Below are positions 21,143 to 39,705 of a DNA stretch of 64,000 bases, piece after piece. The position numbers and the translations under genes are program-made. The stretch covers positions 8,487,725 through 8,551,724 of the forward strand of contig CM034129.1 in assembly GCA_019914995.1 (NCBI GenBank), in the 5' to 3' direction. The notes beneath the pieces are model-generated. The model did not search any database, was not told where the DNA came from, and saw only the letters and a list, made by a program, of their open reading frames with translations. Source of the stretch: Acanthochlamys bracteata (taxonomy: Eukaryota; Streptophyta; Magnoliopsida; Pandanales; Velloziaceae). The first letter of the stretch is position 1. Each line of letters opens with the position of its first letter.

Positions 21143-24100
21143 AAACTTTGGAAGTAGGAAGCACAAGAAAGATACGATGACATATAATTGATATTTTCGC
21201 CCGATCAAAATTTACAAAGAATGACCAAAACATATCGTCTCAGGCCTTAACCATTTGATCAAGCCATAGTTGGCAGACTTATATCAGACCATTCAGTTCA
21301 ACATGAAAACTTGTCGAGACGGAATAAAAAATGATTTAGATCTTTGTTTTAACTGCTCAAGCAGTTAGCTTGGTTGAACTTGTCGACTAGGTTATTGTTA
21401 GAAAATAATAATAAAACCATTATCGTAGACCACAGTCAGCGGGTTTTCTTCTCCATCCATAGGTCATTTCTTCTTTTTTCTTCACAGATCAATTGTAGTG
21501 ATTTTCTTCTTCCAGCCACCCATGAAGACATTCTTATTCACCGTCCGGAATTCTTGTTATTATTATTGTTCTTCTATTTTCCGATTTTTTTTTTCTTCTT
21601 TGTTAGATCTGGAATTTTGCGTGAGGTTCTTTCTCTTCTTCTTCCTTTTCAGATTTGGGTTTTCCGATTCTTCTTCTTCTTCGTCGATCCGGCCAGTTAT
21701 ATTTAATTTGTGATATCTTAATATGAAGCATATTTTGGAAGCTACTTGGTTGTCTGCCTTGGTAAGACACGCACTTTATTCTTCAGTAAATGTTTCTAAT
21801 GTAATGTATATCATCATAGTTCACTTAAGTACGTAAACACTGCTAGTATTGTCGTCATGCCAATGAAAGATTGTGGGTATACTTTTCTAAACTTCTGGAG
21901 TTCTGCCATATTTGTAGATAGTTTTATTATAAACTTCTAAATATAACTACTTTTGTTAAGGGCATTTATCATCTTCTTCTTCATCTAATGATATTTGTTT
22001 GTTCTTTGTTTCTAAGCAAAACCTTGAACATAACTTCGATAGGGGGAGAAGAAAGGGTCATAGAGCTACTTGAGAATGATGCATAGAAGGGGAACAAAAA
22101 GAGCCCCTTATAAATGTAAGAAGAAAAAGAGTGCACAGCTAAAAGTACAACTATGATTTCTTTTGCCTACGTAATACCCTTGTGGAACAGCTTTACAACA
22201 TTGTGGAATTAGAGCTCGTACAAATTATGAACAACTTGACCATGTAACAATTATGAATGAGCACATGTTGTTTTTTAATAATTTCAATTAATTTTAATTA
22301 TAGAAAAACAATGAAATTGTATTAACACTTTGTATATATTTAAAAATTGATTTAATTTTATAAAATTATTTTAATATTAATTTAAAAATTAAATTAATAT
22401 AAAAAGTTAATTGAAAATAGTATTAATAGATTCAGATAGAACTGTTCGAATTTACTCAAAAATTGTCTATCCGAATCTAAAACTAATTGGAATTTACAAA
22501 TAAACCGCTATCACAAGGAGCCACTTTGATCCAAACTGACCCGTCAATCCGGGTCAACTTGGGATGAATTAAAAAGAAGTTTACTTAACCTAACCTAATA
22601 CGGCTAATCGATAACGTTTCTAGCTAGATCGTCAGCAGAAGACTCCAATAGAGAAAACTAGTCTTCCTCCTACTATTGTACTTGTCTTTGCTACACATAC
22701 TGCATGCTCTTTACTATACTGTTATTTATTTGGTGATCACGGTGACAAGGAATGTGACGTAATTCTGCTGTTGAGCTTTTTAGTCGCTGGTTTCGTCAAC
22801 AGCAATGGCACGACTATGAAGAACACAACAGACTTTTCTATTCTTGATTCCTTCTACACAAGTGCCTAGATTTTGATGCCTTCTCTGTCGCCGTTGCTGC
22901 TATTTCCTTCTCCTTTGACGGCACTAGTGAGAAATGAGGTGATACTCCTTTCTACTCCACTTCTTCTTCGTTGAGTGAACAGTGAAGAAGGGATTGCTTG
23001 ACTAAACAAAAGTTTCTTTAGGCAAAGACATAGCAATGACGGCAGCAGACAAGCGAAATAATTTGATTTAGATGAACAGCGATGGCAGCAAACAAGCACG
23101 CAATATTAACTCTTATTTGTCCGTGTGTTCTTCTAAATTTCACAGATCATCAAGATACTTTCATAAATGCCACGCTATCAAAAAATCCACGTCATCACTC
23201 AGGAGCATTCCAAAATTCTTAAGCTTTATAAAACACCTTCCATGGCACTCAATTCACCTTGATAATTAACTAGTTGTGCCAAAGTTTCTGACTTTCATAT
23301 AGAAGTAAACCTAACTACCTAATCTGCTCCGCTTTTTCTTCATTGTTGTAGGGGAATAAATGGTGGAGAAATTACTTGAAGAAACAGAGCTAGTCTTCTT
23401 CCGGCAATGCCACAACGACGATAATGCCGCCATAGCCGTCTCAAACGCTCATGCTTCTCTGCAACAGATTCATATTTCTAGAACTTTGACGTTATTTACG
23501 GGCACAGTGAAAGATCGTTGGTGACGGAGGCGGCAATAGTGATCCGAGAGGATAAGGGAGGGATGGGACTATGTATATATAGCATTGGATTCAAAAGCTG
23601 TGATGATCAAATTGTTGATGAAATGGTCCCTTCTACCGTTGTAGTCAGCGACGATGAAGATGACATCAACATTCACGTTTTCATTCCCCGAGTATCAAAC
23701 CCATTGACCCGCAGGTCAACCCGCTAACCCATCGAGTTGACCTACGATCCGATAATTCGATACCATTCCGGATCGACGATCGAGTTGATTCTTCCAGCAT
23801 TCATTTAAAGTTATATTAATAAGTTAATATCAAATTATATTAATGTAAAGTTAAATTTATATAATTATAAAAAAATATTTGAGTTATAAAAAAAATTTCT
23901 TATTACTCACTCACTTATTTTTTTGCGCAAACACAATTAACTTATTATTTTACTATATATTTAAATATAATAAAATTAAATAAATCTTTTCATATCGATC
24001 CTCTTCGTTACTCTTTCTTATTGTACTTTCACTCTTACTTATTATACGTCACGTCCAAATAAATCCCAAGCTCTATAACGAGTTTTTAGTTGCACTAGTA

Positions 24101-24600
24101 GGGTAGCATTTTTTAGCCAAAAATTTAAATAAATTCAAAATGGATTCGAATTAATTTAAAATTAATTTATTTAACTAATATATAGTACTTAATTATTAAA
24201 AAATAATAATATAAAATAGAAATTTAAAATATTATATATATATATTTTTAATTTATTCTAATTTAATTAATTTTTATTTTATTTATAAGTTTTATTAAAA
24301 TTAATATTTTTTAGATATATTATAATTAATAATTTTATATATTATTATTAAAAATATTTATATTTTTTATTATTAAATAAATTGATCTAAATTTAATTTG
24401 ATTATTAAATAAATTAAATTAAAATTAATAATTTAAATTTATATAAATAAATAAATCGAATTAAATAATTATTATTTTATTATTATTTAGTTCGATTCGA
24501 AATCTGTCTCCGAATTGCCTACCTCTATCAGCATTACAGCGAGTTTGCAGATCTGCAACTGAATCAACGGCGGCGATTGCACTGGCGTGATGAGCGGGGC
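21143..24600. other. gene-poor region between the TIR element and GAPC
   Basis: No confident gene. 21370-21715 is extremely T/C-rich and leader-like but does not lead into a recognisable coding exon. 22260-22450 and 23800-24480 are nearly pure AT. 22510-22570 and 23695-23790 contain gacccg/gggtcaac-rich words in both orientations that resemble the ends of the element at 38.9 kb, so 22.5-23.8 kb may be a related decayed transposon. Short open frames at 22866-23099 and 23518-23727 lack family features. Confidence 0.45.
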
Positions 24601-24627
24601 ACCACTGCTTCGCTTACTCCGCTTGGC

Positions 24628-24635
24628 TATATAAA
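24628..24635 (+). promoter_or_regulatory. TATA box of GAPC
   Basis: TATATAAA about 100 bp upstream of the GAPC start codon, in a GC-richer stretch that follows an AT desert. Transcription start is inferred near 24660. Confidence 0.7.
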
Positions 24636-24728
24636 TCACTCTTCCATAACCCCCGTGTTCTTCATCGCTTATTTTCCTCTCTTGCTTCTTTTCCAATCCT
24701 TCAATCAACAGCTAAGCTCACTATCGCC

Positions 24729-27749
<3,021 letters not shown>

Positions 27750-28380
27750 AAGGAAGAATGTAGTTTCTGATGAAGATCTAGGGTAGTTTGGTTTTTTGAT
27801 CCTTATGAGAGAATAAGCTGTCTTTGCGGGATTTCAGTTGACTTTTGTTAGGTTGATTCCCTTAGGGGAATTTTACCCCCTAATTTTGTTGAGAATTGTA
27901 GAACTCAGCTCCTGAATATTGATGAATGTCTTTTACTCTTTAAACTATGATGAAATATTTATATCAGATTGTAATTTGGTTCATATTTACTGAATTGATG
28001 ACTACTTTTATGCTGCACTGAAGCAAACATGGTTTTGTTTTCTGTTAGTATCATGTTGCTTCAGTTGCAGAAGTATATGTCACGTTTATTAAATAAAAAT
28101 GAGTTTTGAAAAAGTGAATTTCGTAAATATGAAGTTTGATGAGGAATAGTTTTAGTAAAAATAAAATTCGGAGTAGAGTTTGGTGTAGAAAATTGAAATA
28201 GAAGTAATAATTGAAACATAAAAAATAAACAGAATTAGAGAAAAAAAATTAAATTTGTTGCAATTAAAATATTGCCCTTAACCGGATATGCGGGTTTATG
28301 GGGTTCACTGCGTTGGTGGTTTAGCAGACCCTACAACTATGATTTGAAAGTTCCGGGTGCACCACAAGAAATTGGTTGCC
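27750..28380 (+). other. GAPC 3' UTR and short intergenic spacer
   Basis: 27750-27980 is the likely 3' UTR. 28080-28260 is AT-rich without features. The PPR leader probably begins near 28400. Confidence 0.4.
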
Positions 28381-28388
28381 CTGAGCCC

Positions 28389-28424
28389 GACACACACACA
28401 CACTCTCTCTCTCTCTCTCTCTCT
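28389..28424. repeat. (CA)n(CT)n microsatellite
   Basis: A compound dinucleotide run of acacac followed by ctctct, in or just upstream of the PPR gene leader. Likely length-polymorphic. Confidence 0.9.
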
Positions 28425-28838
28425 TCTGCACTGAGCGGCTCAACGTCGTGATATCTAAGTCCTCTCTACTTTTGATCTCTGCAAACTCTGGTACGGTTAT
28501 ATTGATCTCATCCTTCAGTTAAGCAATTGGCACTGTGATTTGCTGTTATCTCAATTTCCGCCGTTTGATATTTTCATTCGTTGGATGTATTTTGAATCAG
28601 TCTAACTAGTTTACTGAGTCTTCCTTTTCCTTTCTGCTGAAAATCAATCACAGTTATTTCCTATTCAATCTACTTCAAATCCTCAAGATCAATATTTGTT
28701 TGTAACATTAATTTTAACACTGCTCCCCTCCCACATTTCAAACTCTGAAATCTAATGCCAATATTATTTGGGGGATGCGGAAGTTCATATACAATCTGCA
28801 ATGTTCTATTTGCATCTTGAGATGCGTATGTGTTCGAC

Positions 28839-30359
28839 ATGGCAATTTATGCTTTTAGGGTTTGCAGAGCTTGTAGAGGCCTATGTGTCTCCGCTCATCT
28901 TCTAGGGAAAGCATGCTACTCTGTTGGGTCTACTTTAGTTGGTAAAGAGACGTGTAAGAAGTATTTGTACATCAGTCCTCAAATACAAGAGAGCACGCAT
29001 TGTATAAGGAGAGCCATCTTGAGAGTTCGCAATGGCACAGTTGAGGATATTATTCAATCTATTCAGTGTGATGAGGCATGTTCTAGGATTGAAATTACTT
29101 CTGACCTTGTTGACAATTTGATTTCAAATTTTGGAGATGACTGGAAATCTGCTTTGGGGTTCTTTCAATGGGTCACCTTGCACACAAGTCACAAGCCCAC
29201 TCCATATGTGTACGATATGATGGTTGACCTTCTAGGAAAGAGGAAACAAATGGACGTGATGTGGGATGTAGTAAAGAGCATGCATGCCGATGGCTTAGTC
29301 ACACTAGAAACAATTGCTAAGGTGATGAGGAGGCTAGCTGGTGCTGGGAAATGGTTAGAATCTGTTCAGGTATTTGATGGTCTAGAATCCATGGGTATTC
29401 AGAGGAACACCGAGTCCATGAACATTTTGCTTGACGCACTTTGCAAGGAGAGACAAGTAGAGGCTGCTCATGCATCCTTCGTTGAGCTCAAGGCTTGCAT
29501 TCCTCCAAATCTTCAAACTTACGGTATACTTGTGAATGGTTGGTGCATTATTGGTCGAATAGATGAGGCTAAATGGACAATATTAGAGATGAAAGGATGT
29601 GGATTTCAACCTTCAGTGGTTGTATACTCTACTATCATCAAAGGATATTGTAACCGCTTTGATCTTCATAAAGTTTATGAAGTGCTTGATGAAATGCAAA
29701 GTGATGGCTGTGTTCCAAATGCTGTTACTTATACCATGATTATGGATTTTTTGGCAAAATCTCAGAAATTCAAGGAAGCCATAGGGCTAGTTCATAAGAT
29801 GAAAGCATCTGGATGTAAACCTGACACCGTCTTCTATAATGCATTGATAAATATCCTTGGAAGATCTGGTCGGTTGGTTGAGGCTGTTAACATATTTGAG
29901 TTAGGGATGCAGAAGGATGGTGTTGATCGTGACTTGTCAACTTACAATACAATGATATCAATATATTGTTTTCATTGTCAAGAACAGAAAGCTTTGGATG
30001 TCTTGCAGGAGATGAAGAATGCTTCTTGTAAACCTGATCTTACAACATACAGTCCTCTTCTCAAACTATACTTTAAAACTGGGAATTTGGATTGCATTGA
30101 CAGTCTCCTTGATGATATTATTAATAAGCATCACATGACCTTAGATTTGGCAACTTATACACTTCTTATTCATGGACATTGTAGAACAGGAAAGATAGAA
30201 AGTGCATGCGTTCTGTTTGATGAGATGATAAGTCGAGATATGTTACCTAGGAGTCGTACATGTAAGATTCTTATGATGTCGGCTGAGAAGAAACACATGG
30301 TTGGAACTGTAGAAAAAATAGAACATATAATGAAGCATATAGAGAGCTCCAGAAGATGA
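28839..30359 (+). CDS. P-class pentatricopeptide repeat protein, probably mitochondrial (506 aa)
   Basis: Intronless frame from ATG at 28839 (MAIYAFRVCRACRGL) to TGA at 30357-30359. The frame is open three codons further upstream but has no earlier ATG. The N-terminus is Arg/Cys-rich and lacks early acidic residues, fitting an organelle presequence (inference). About ten 35-residue PPR motifs follow, including YGILVNGWCIIGRIDEAK, YSTIIKGYCNRFDLHK, YTMIMDFLAKSQKFKEA, YNALINILGRSGRLVEA, YNTMISIYCFHCQEQKA and YTLLIHGHCRTGKIESA. There is no E, E+ or DYW extension. P-class PPR proteins bind single organelle RNAs and stabilise, process or help translate them; the target cannot be read here without the repeat-code residues being tabulated. 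Length and intronless structure are normal for the family. Confidence 0.93.
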   Translation: MAIYAFRVCRACRGLCVSAHLLGKACYSVGSTLVGKETCKKYLYISPQIQESTHCIRRAILRVRNGTVEDIIQSIQCDEACSRIEITSDLVDNLISNFGDDWKSALGFFQWVTLHTSHKPTPYVYDMMVDLLGKRKQMDVMWDVVKSMHADGLVTLETIAKVMRRLAGAGKWLESVQVFDGLESMGIQRNTESMNILLDALCKERQVEAAHASFVELKACIPPNLQTYGILVNGWCIIGRIDEAKWTILEMKGCGFQPSVVVYSTIIKGYCNRFDLHKVYEVLDEMQSDGCVPNAVTYTMIMDFLAKSQKFKEAIGLVHKMKASGCKPDTVFYNALINILGRSGRLVEAVNIFELGMQKDGVDRDLSTYNTMISIYCFHCQEQKALDVLQEMKNASCKPDLTTYSPLLKLYFKTGNLDCIDSLLDDIINKHHMTLDLATYTLLIHGHCRTGKIESACVLFDEMISRDMLPRSRTCKILMMSAEKKHMVGTVEKIEHIMKHIESSRR

Positions 30360-30975
30360 AAGATATTTGATATAGTAATGTTGTACTCCTGATCTAAAAA
30401 TATGTACAGACAGTTTACATTTCATTTTATATCTTAGAGATTCACTTACCCTATTCAATTGCATGGCTATATTTTTGTTTCCTGACCCCTTTCCATTTAT
30501 ATATTATTATATGTGTTTTCTTTTTTTCCCTTGGTTCTGCTTCTTGTATCTTTTGATTTCATCTAAGGTTGTTCATATTACAAGGACCAAAAGAATTCAG
30601 TTGTATAGGAACATTTAAATATGCTGAATCTATACTTCTGTCCACTTTTGGCTTTAAAAAATCCCAAGCTGATACAAGTTGGTTGTACTTAAGATGACTG
30701 GAACCCAGATGGATAACCTTCTGCAGAGTTCACAATGTTGGCAAATACTATTAGTCGAATTTTAAATTTAAAGAAATCACTCTCATGTCACTTTTTAATA
30801 TAAGTTTTTATACTAGTTGCAGCTACGGCTTGAATCATATCTCAAACATGTATAAGAAACTCCATTCTTACTCAAGTTATGTGCTGTGCCTATGCAACAG
30901 GTAAAATTATGGCAATGAGTTGTTGGAGACAGTCTGATTACATTAGCATCCTTAACAATGCATCTTTCATAGCTT
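30360..30975 (+). other. PPR 3' flank
   Basis: The 3' UTR probably lies within the first ~200 bases. No other gene is seen. Confidence 0.35.
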
Positions 30976-31257
30976 GAAGCCAGACGTTTTTCAGCGGGGG
31001 TTGTCAAGTCAAAGAAGAGTGCAAAGGGTGGTGCTGGTGGTGATGCTCCTAAAGCCTCCTCACTAAGCCTGAGTGCTGTGGCATTTGCTTGACAAGTGAC
31101 CACCGCTAAGTGAACTGAGGAGGAAGGTCGTAGAAACTCTTCCTTTTGAAGAACTCAAGCAGTTTGTGAAGTTGGATAGCCATGCCGCATTAAGGAAAAC
31201 AATTCTGTCAGGAGACAGTGTTAACTTCACAGATTTTGGCCTTCTTTCTTTCAACTA
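30976..31257 (+). pseudogene. unidentified gene fragment with broken frames
   Basis: One frame begins VVKSKKSAKGGAGGDAPKAS and ends at AVAFA plus stop. A second frame in the same strand, from about 31108, reads LRRKVVETLPFEELKQFV, then LDSHAALRKTILSGDSVNF, ending SFN plus stop at about 31257. Codon use looks protein-like, but the two frames are out of register, so this is a relic or a pair of exons with lost splice sites. I do not recognise the family. Confidence 0.45.
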
Positions 31258-31769
31258 AAATACTTGTTGCTCTGTTCAAATTTGAAGTGCACGCTGATAT
31301 GCGTTCAAACATCAGTACCTTCTTCTTTTTTTATTTATTTATTTATTTTTTTTTTGAGCAAGCTGAGCAGAAGAAGGCTTATTGAAATGGAATTTATATG
31401 TTTATTTTGATCTTAAAAATACTCAAGCAGAGCATATCCAGATATTTGTAAGAATTGTGAATTACTTAAACTTTCTACCTTGTTTTTACTTATAGCTTTG
31501 GTTTGTTTCTTCGTACATTTTTGTTACCATGCTGCTGCTTGAGTTCTATTTGGTTCTGGTTCAGGTTTGACACTATTATTCAGATTTCACAGTTTTGTTC
31601 CAAAATGCATTGCCCTTATGCTAGAGGTGCGAAAGTGAAGTGTTAAGCGAGTAGATTGAATGTAGTAGCTTTCATGTGATTGTTCTTTTAATTACACGGT
31701 CAAACAATTTTAGTCGTCCAATGACTCGATTGTCAGATTCTAAGTTTGCTTATCGAACTTGGGTTTATT

Positions 31770-32520
31770 GAAGATACACATATGGCTTGGTTCAGTTGTT
31801 GCTTTGTTCAGATCTTGTTGAGCTCTTGATGAAAGTCAAATCAATTGATCTTAACATCCGTGATGTGGATGGTATAACCCCTTTGGATCACCTTCTTCAA
31901 AGACCACGATTAGCATCATCTGAAACTCAAAATGCAGCTGATCTTAGCAGGAGGTATATCGAACTCGAAAGATCACAGGACGATATCAGAAATTGTCCCA
32001 AAACTTCAAATGCAAGGTATACAAAACAGCCCCGATACATCCTTCAGGATATCCGACACAGACATATTCTTGTACACAGGTACCATATCATCAGGGCGGC
32101 AAAGCACCTCAAGAATCTATTACGATGACCACTTCTAAAGGTTAAGTACGAAACACCAAAGAAAACTAGGATTGATGATATGCTAGTGAACCCTTGCAGT
32201 TAGAAATCCTGTGCCAAGCCCAGCTGCAAAAAAGAAATTCACTGCTTCTTGTGATGCACGGTTTCCAACAATCAATCCCGTACTTGACTCGCCAATGAAG
32301 TCATCCAAATCATCTCCTACTTCTGATACTTGGCTGTAACTCCAGAGGACATGAAGCAGACATTACTTTCTTGCCAAATTCAACACTTGGCTGTCAATGG
32401 AAAGAAATGTGCCGCTTAAGTCAAATACTAAGCTGATGAACCACTTGCGCTTTGGAGCAAGGTTTGGGACTGGTGACCCATTGTTCAAGCTTCAAGTCAT
32501 ATATGCAGCATGAGAAACTT
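31770..32520 (+). pseudogene. ankyrin-repeat family pseudogene (3' part)
   Basis: 31787-31920 reads LVELLMKVKSIDLNIRDVDG then TPLDHLLQRPRLASSE, an ankyrin unit. After a frame change near 31930 it continues LILAGGISNSKDHRT, KLQMQGI and SFRISDTDIFLYTG. A third frame gives AAKHLKNLLR, and about 32200-32300 gives VPSPAAKKKFTAS. This order matches, from memory, a plant ankyrin family with a conserved C-terminal tail (Arabidopsis At3g01750-like). At least two frameshifts and several stops are present. The N-terminal ankyrin repeats are missing. Confidence 0.6.
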
Positions 32521-33603
32521 ATTGACAGTGAAATCAAAAGATGCCTAAGAAAATTGCATTGTCTTTTTGGAAGATAACTAGTAAGACCTTCTCAGTCCTT
32601 TCCTCGGTAACATTCGTGTATCGCTGAAAAACATTGTGATGAAAGTATATGTTTTGCACTACTGCTCCGTATGCATCTGGGTACAGGTTGCCTATCTCAT
32701 AGTCCAATTAACATCTGCTGTTAAGAAATCCATTTTTATAATCTTTTGAGAAGTGAAGAAACCACAACGGCGCTTTTACCAATTACCACATACATTCTGA
32801 GGCAGCAAACAGCAACAAGTGTTGGAAGTCAAACTTACTGCTGTGAGGACATCTTCTGTTCATCAGTAAAACAAGTTTTTCTTACCAGAATTGCAGAAAT
32901 TAGTGCAAATTTGTAGTGGGATCAGTGCACCTCTACTTTAAGTAATAGAAAAGCTCCGGACACGAGAACTATTTGGAGATGAAGTACTCGGCTCAATCAC
33001 CTTTGTCATCGTGATGCTTGAGGTAACTGTTTAAACGCCTACCACTTCTTTTACATCTTATCGGCAACTTCATTAACTCCATCCGTTCAAATATACTTTC
33101 TCTTCGAAGTAGAAAGGTCACTGCATTACCGCTTCATAGATTAAGAAACCGAACCTCTTGGAGAACATAAAATAACTACTAAAGCATGGTCTTACCTACA
33201 CAGTGCAATTACGTTTTCCGGGACCTCAAGGATCTTTACTCTGAATATTGAGTTTGCAAGCCAAGTACATCATCACTCACAGAACTTTCAATCTACCAAA
33301 ACTTGCGATAAATTATGGCTCAAGTGTATTACCAACATCATAAACTAATCCACGCATGATCACAACGTCTGCTACAAGCAGAGGTAACTCCTACCAATTC
33401 CAATACAGTAACTCAACAATTCACTGGATCCATGTTTCTAGCATTCTGCAGCCGTCATAAATCTAACCCCATTCTCAATTTCAAAATCCACCCTACAAAA
33501 GACAGGTTGATGACTTTACCTATTGAATATGGCATTCTATCATAGCCTAAAAAATGAGAAGTGACATGCTGTATCCCGAATAATTTGTCACAAGTGTCCC
33601 TTC
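32521..33603. other. convergent spacer and HSP70 3' UTR
   Basis: No gene recognised. The HSP70 3' UTR is expected in about the last 200-300 bases on the minus strand. The left part may be further decayed ankyrin-gene sequence. Confidence 0.35.
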
Positions 33604-38305
<4,702 letters not shown>

Positions 38306-38560
38306 CGCCGGAACACTAACCCTAGTTTGCAGAAATTGAATTGGATTGAGAATTGAAGGAGTGAAGAGCGCAAACGAAATCGACGAAAAGATAAGGGAAA
38401 TGAAGGATTTAATAGTAGTAGAAGGAAGATGCAGGAACCCGTTCAATTTACACACAGGCTACAAGTTTTGTAATACAAAAGCAGTAAAAATAGCCAATAA
38501 AAGGTTTTTTATGACAAGCGTCTATAGGTGGGCCTCATAACCTTTGACGTGGCGGCTTAT
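38306..38560 (-). promoter_or_regulatory. HSP70 leader and proximal promoter region
   Basis: The GC-richer stretch upstream of the ATG. The minus strand has tttattggct (a CCAAT-type motif in inverse orientation) near 38495. No clear TATA box or canonical heat-shock element array was identified, consistent with a constitutive cognate gene (inference). Confidence 0.35.
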
Positions 38561-38948
38561 GAGACTGGTATTGTTGGTTTAGAGCTTGTTTCAATTAATT
38601 AGATTTCACTTGAAATTTTTTTCTGAGAAATGAAATTCAGTGAAAAAAAAATTTTGAGTACATTTTGAAGTTAAATTTGAAATTGAATTTCAATTGAAAT
38701 AAAATTTGGTATAAAAATAGAAGTAAAATTTAGAATGATAATTGAAACATATAAAATAATTAAATTAAAAATTTTAAAGAATGATAGAATTCGATGTATT
38801 TGAAACAAGCTTTTAAAACACGAATATGGGGCCAATTGTAATGAAGGTTTATGCGATGCATATTATGACGAGAATACAATGATTGTGTGTCGTAGATTAT
38901 TGCTAGTACTAGAGAAGTAAGGAGAAAGAGTTTCTGGCGTCTAGTAGG

Positions 38949-39705
38949 CATAGTTGTAAGAATCGGATCGGATATCGAACCGAAAAATTATCGGGATCAC
39001 GATTCTTAGATCGAACTGTCGGATCAATAATATTAAAGTATTTTTAATTAATAATAATAATTACAGTAAAAAATTTATTACTAATGATACTACCAATAAT
39101 AATAGCAATAATAATCATAGCAAAAAATTAAAACATTTTTATTATAACATTACTATCAACAATAACAGCAATAATAGTCACAGCGAAAATTAAAGTATTG
39201 CCACCACCAATAACAATAATAACAACTAAATTTTATAATGAAAAATATTTAAATAAATTAGGAGATTAAAAAAATAAAATCATAAAATAGAGAAATCATA
39301 AAAGAGATATAACTAACTTTTTTAGGTATACATATTTGAGTCTAAATATTTTACAATATAAAAATTTAATAATTGATATTTACAAATAAGACATAAGCAA
39401 TTATATTTTTACATTATCACATCCAAATGTAAAATCTAAACTACATATTATTTTTCAACATAGGGCTATTAATAATTATTTTTATATTAAATATATCATC
39501 AATTAAAAAAATTTTAATTAATTTTTAAAAAAATTTAATCTGATTTGACCCGGACGGGCGGGTCGATCGGATTGAAACGGATCAAATTGGATCGAAACGG
39601 ATCGATTGTATAAACAGTCTTTTTACAAAATCCGGACCGGTTTACCGTCCGGGTCGACGGTTTCTGGGTCGACCCGGACGGGTCGGTCCGAGTCTGACAA
39701 TTATG
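38949..39705. mobile_element. 757-bp non-autonomous DNA transposon with 8-bp target duplication
   Basis: ctagtagg flanks the element at 38941-38948 and 39706-39713. Left end catagttgtaagaatcggat and complement of the right end (cataattgtcagactcggac) form an imperfect terminal inverted repeat of at least 20 bp. The right third (39540-39700) is rich in gacccgg/cgggtcgac words against an AT-rich core with aataata repeats. No transposase. The 8-bp duplication fits hAT-type insertion, though the ends are not typical hAT. Confidence 0.8.

Noticed and set aside
21374..21713. Overlapping plus-strand frames rich in Phe, Leu and Ser
   Set aside because: They arise from a T/C-rich tract; composition explains the open frames and no domain is seen.
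23518..23727. Plus-strand frame MVTEAAIVIREDKGG
   Set aside because: Short, no family features, and it ends in the gacccg-rich repeat-like block; judged transposon debris.
28390..28424. Possible regulatory GAGA-type element
   Set aside because: Treated as a simple (CA)n(CT)n microsatellite; nothing in the sequence shows a specific regulatory role.
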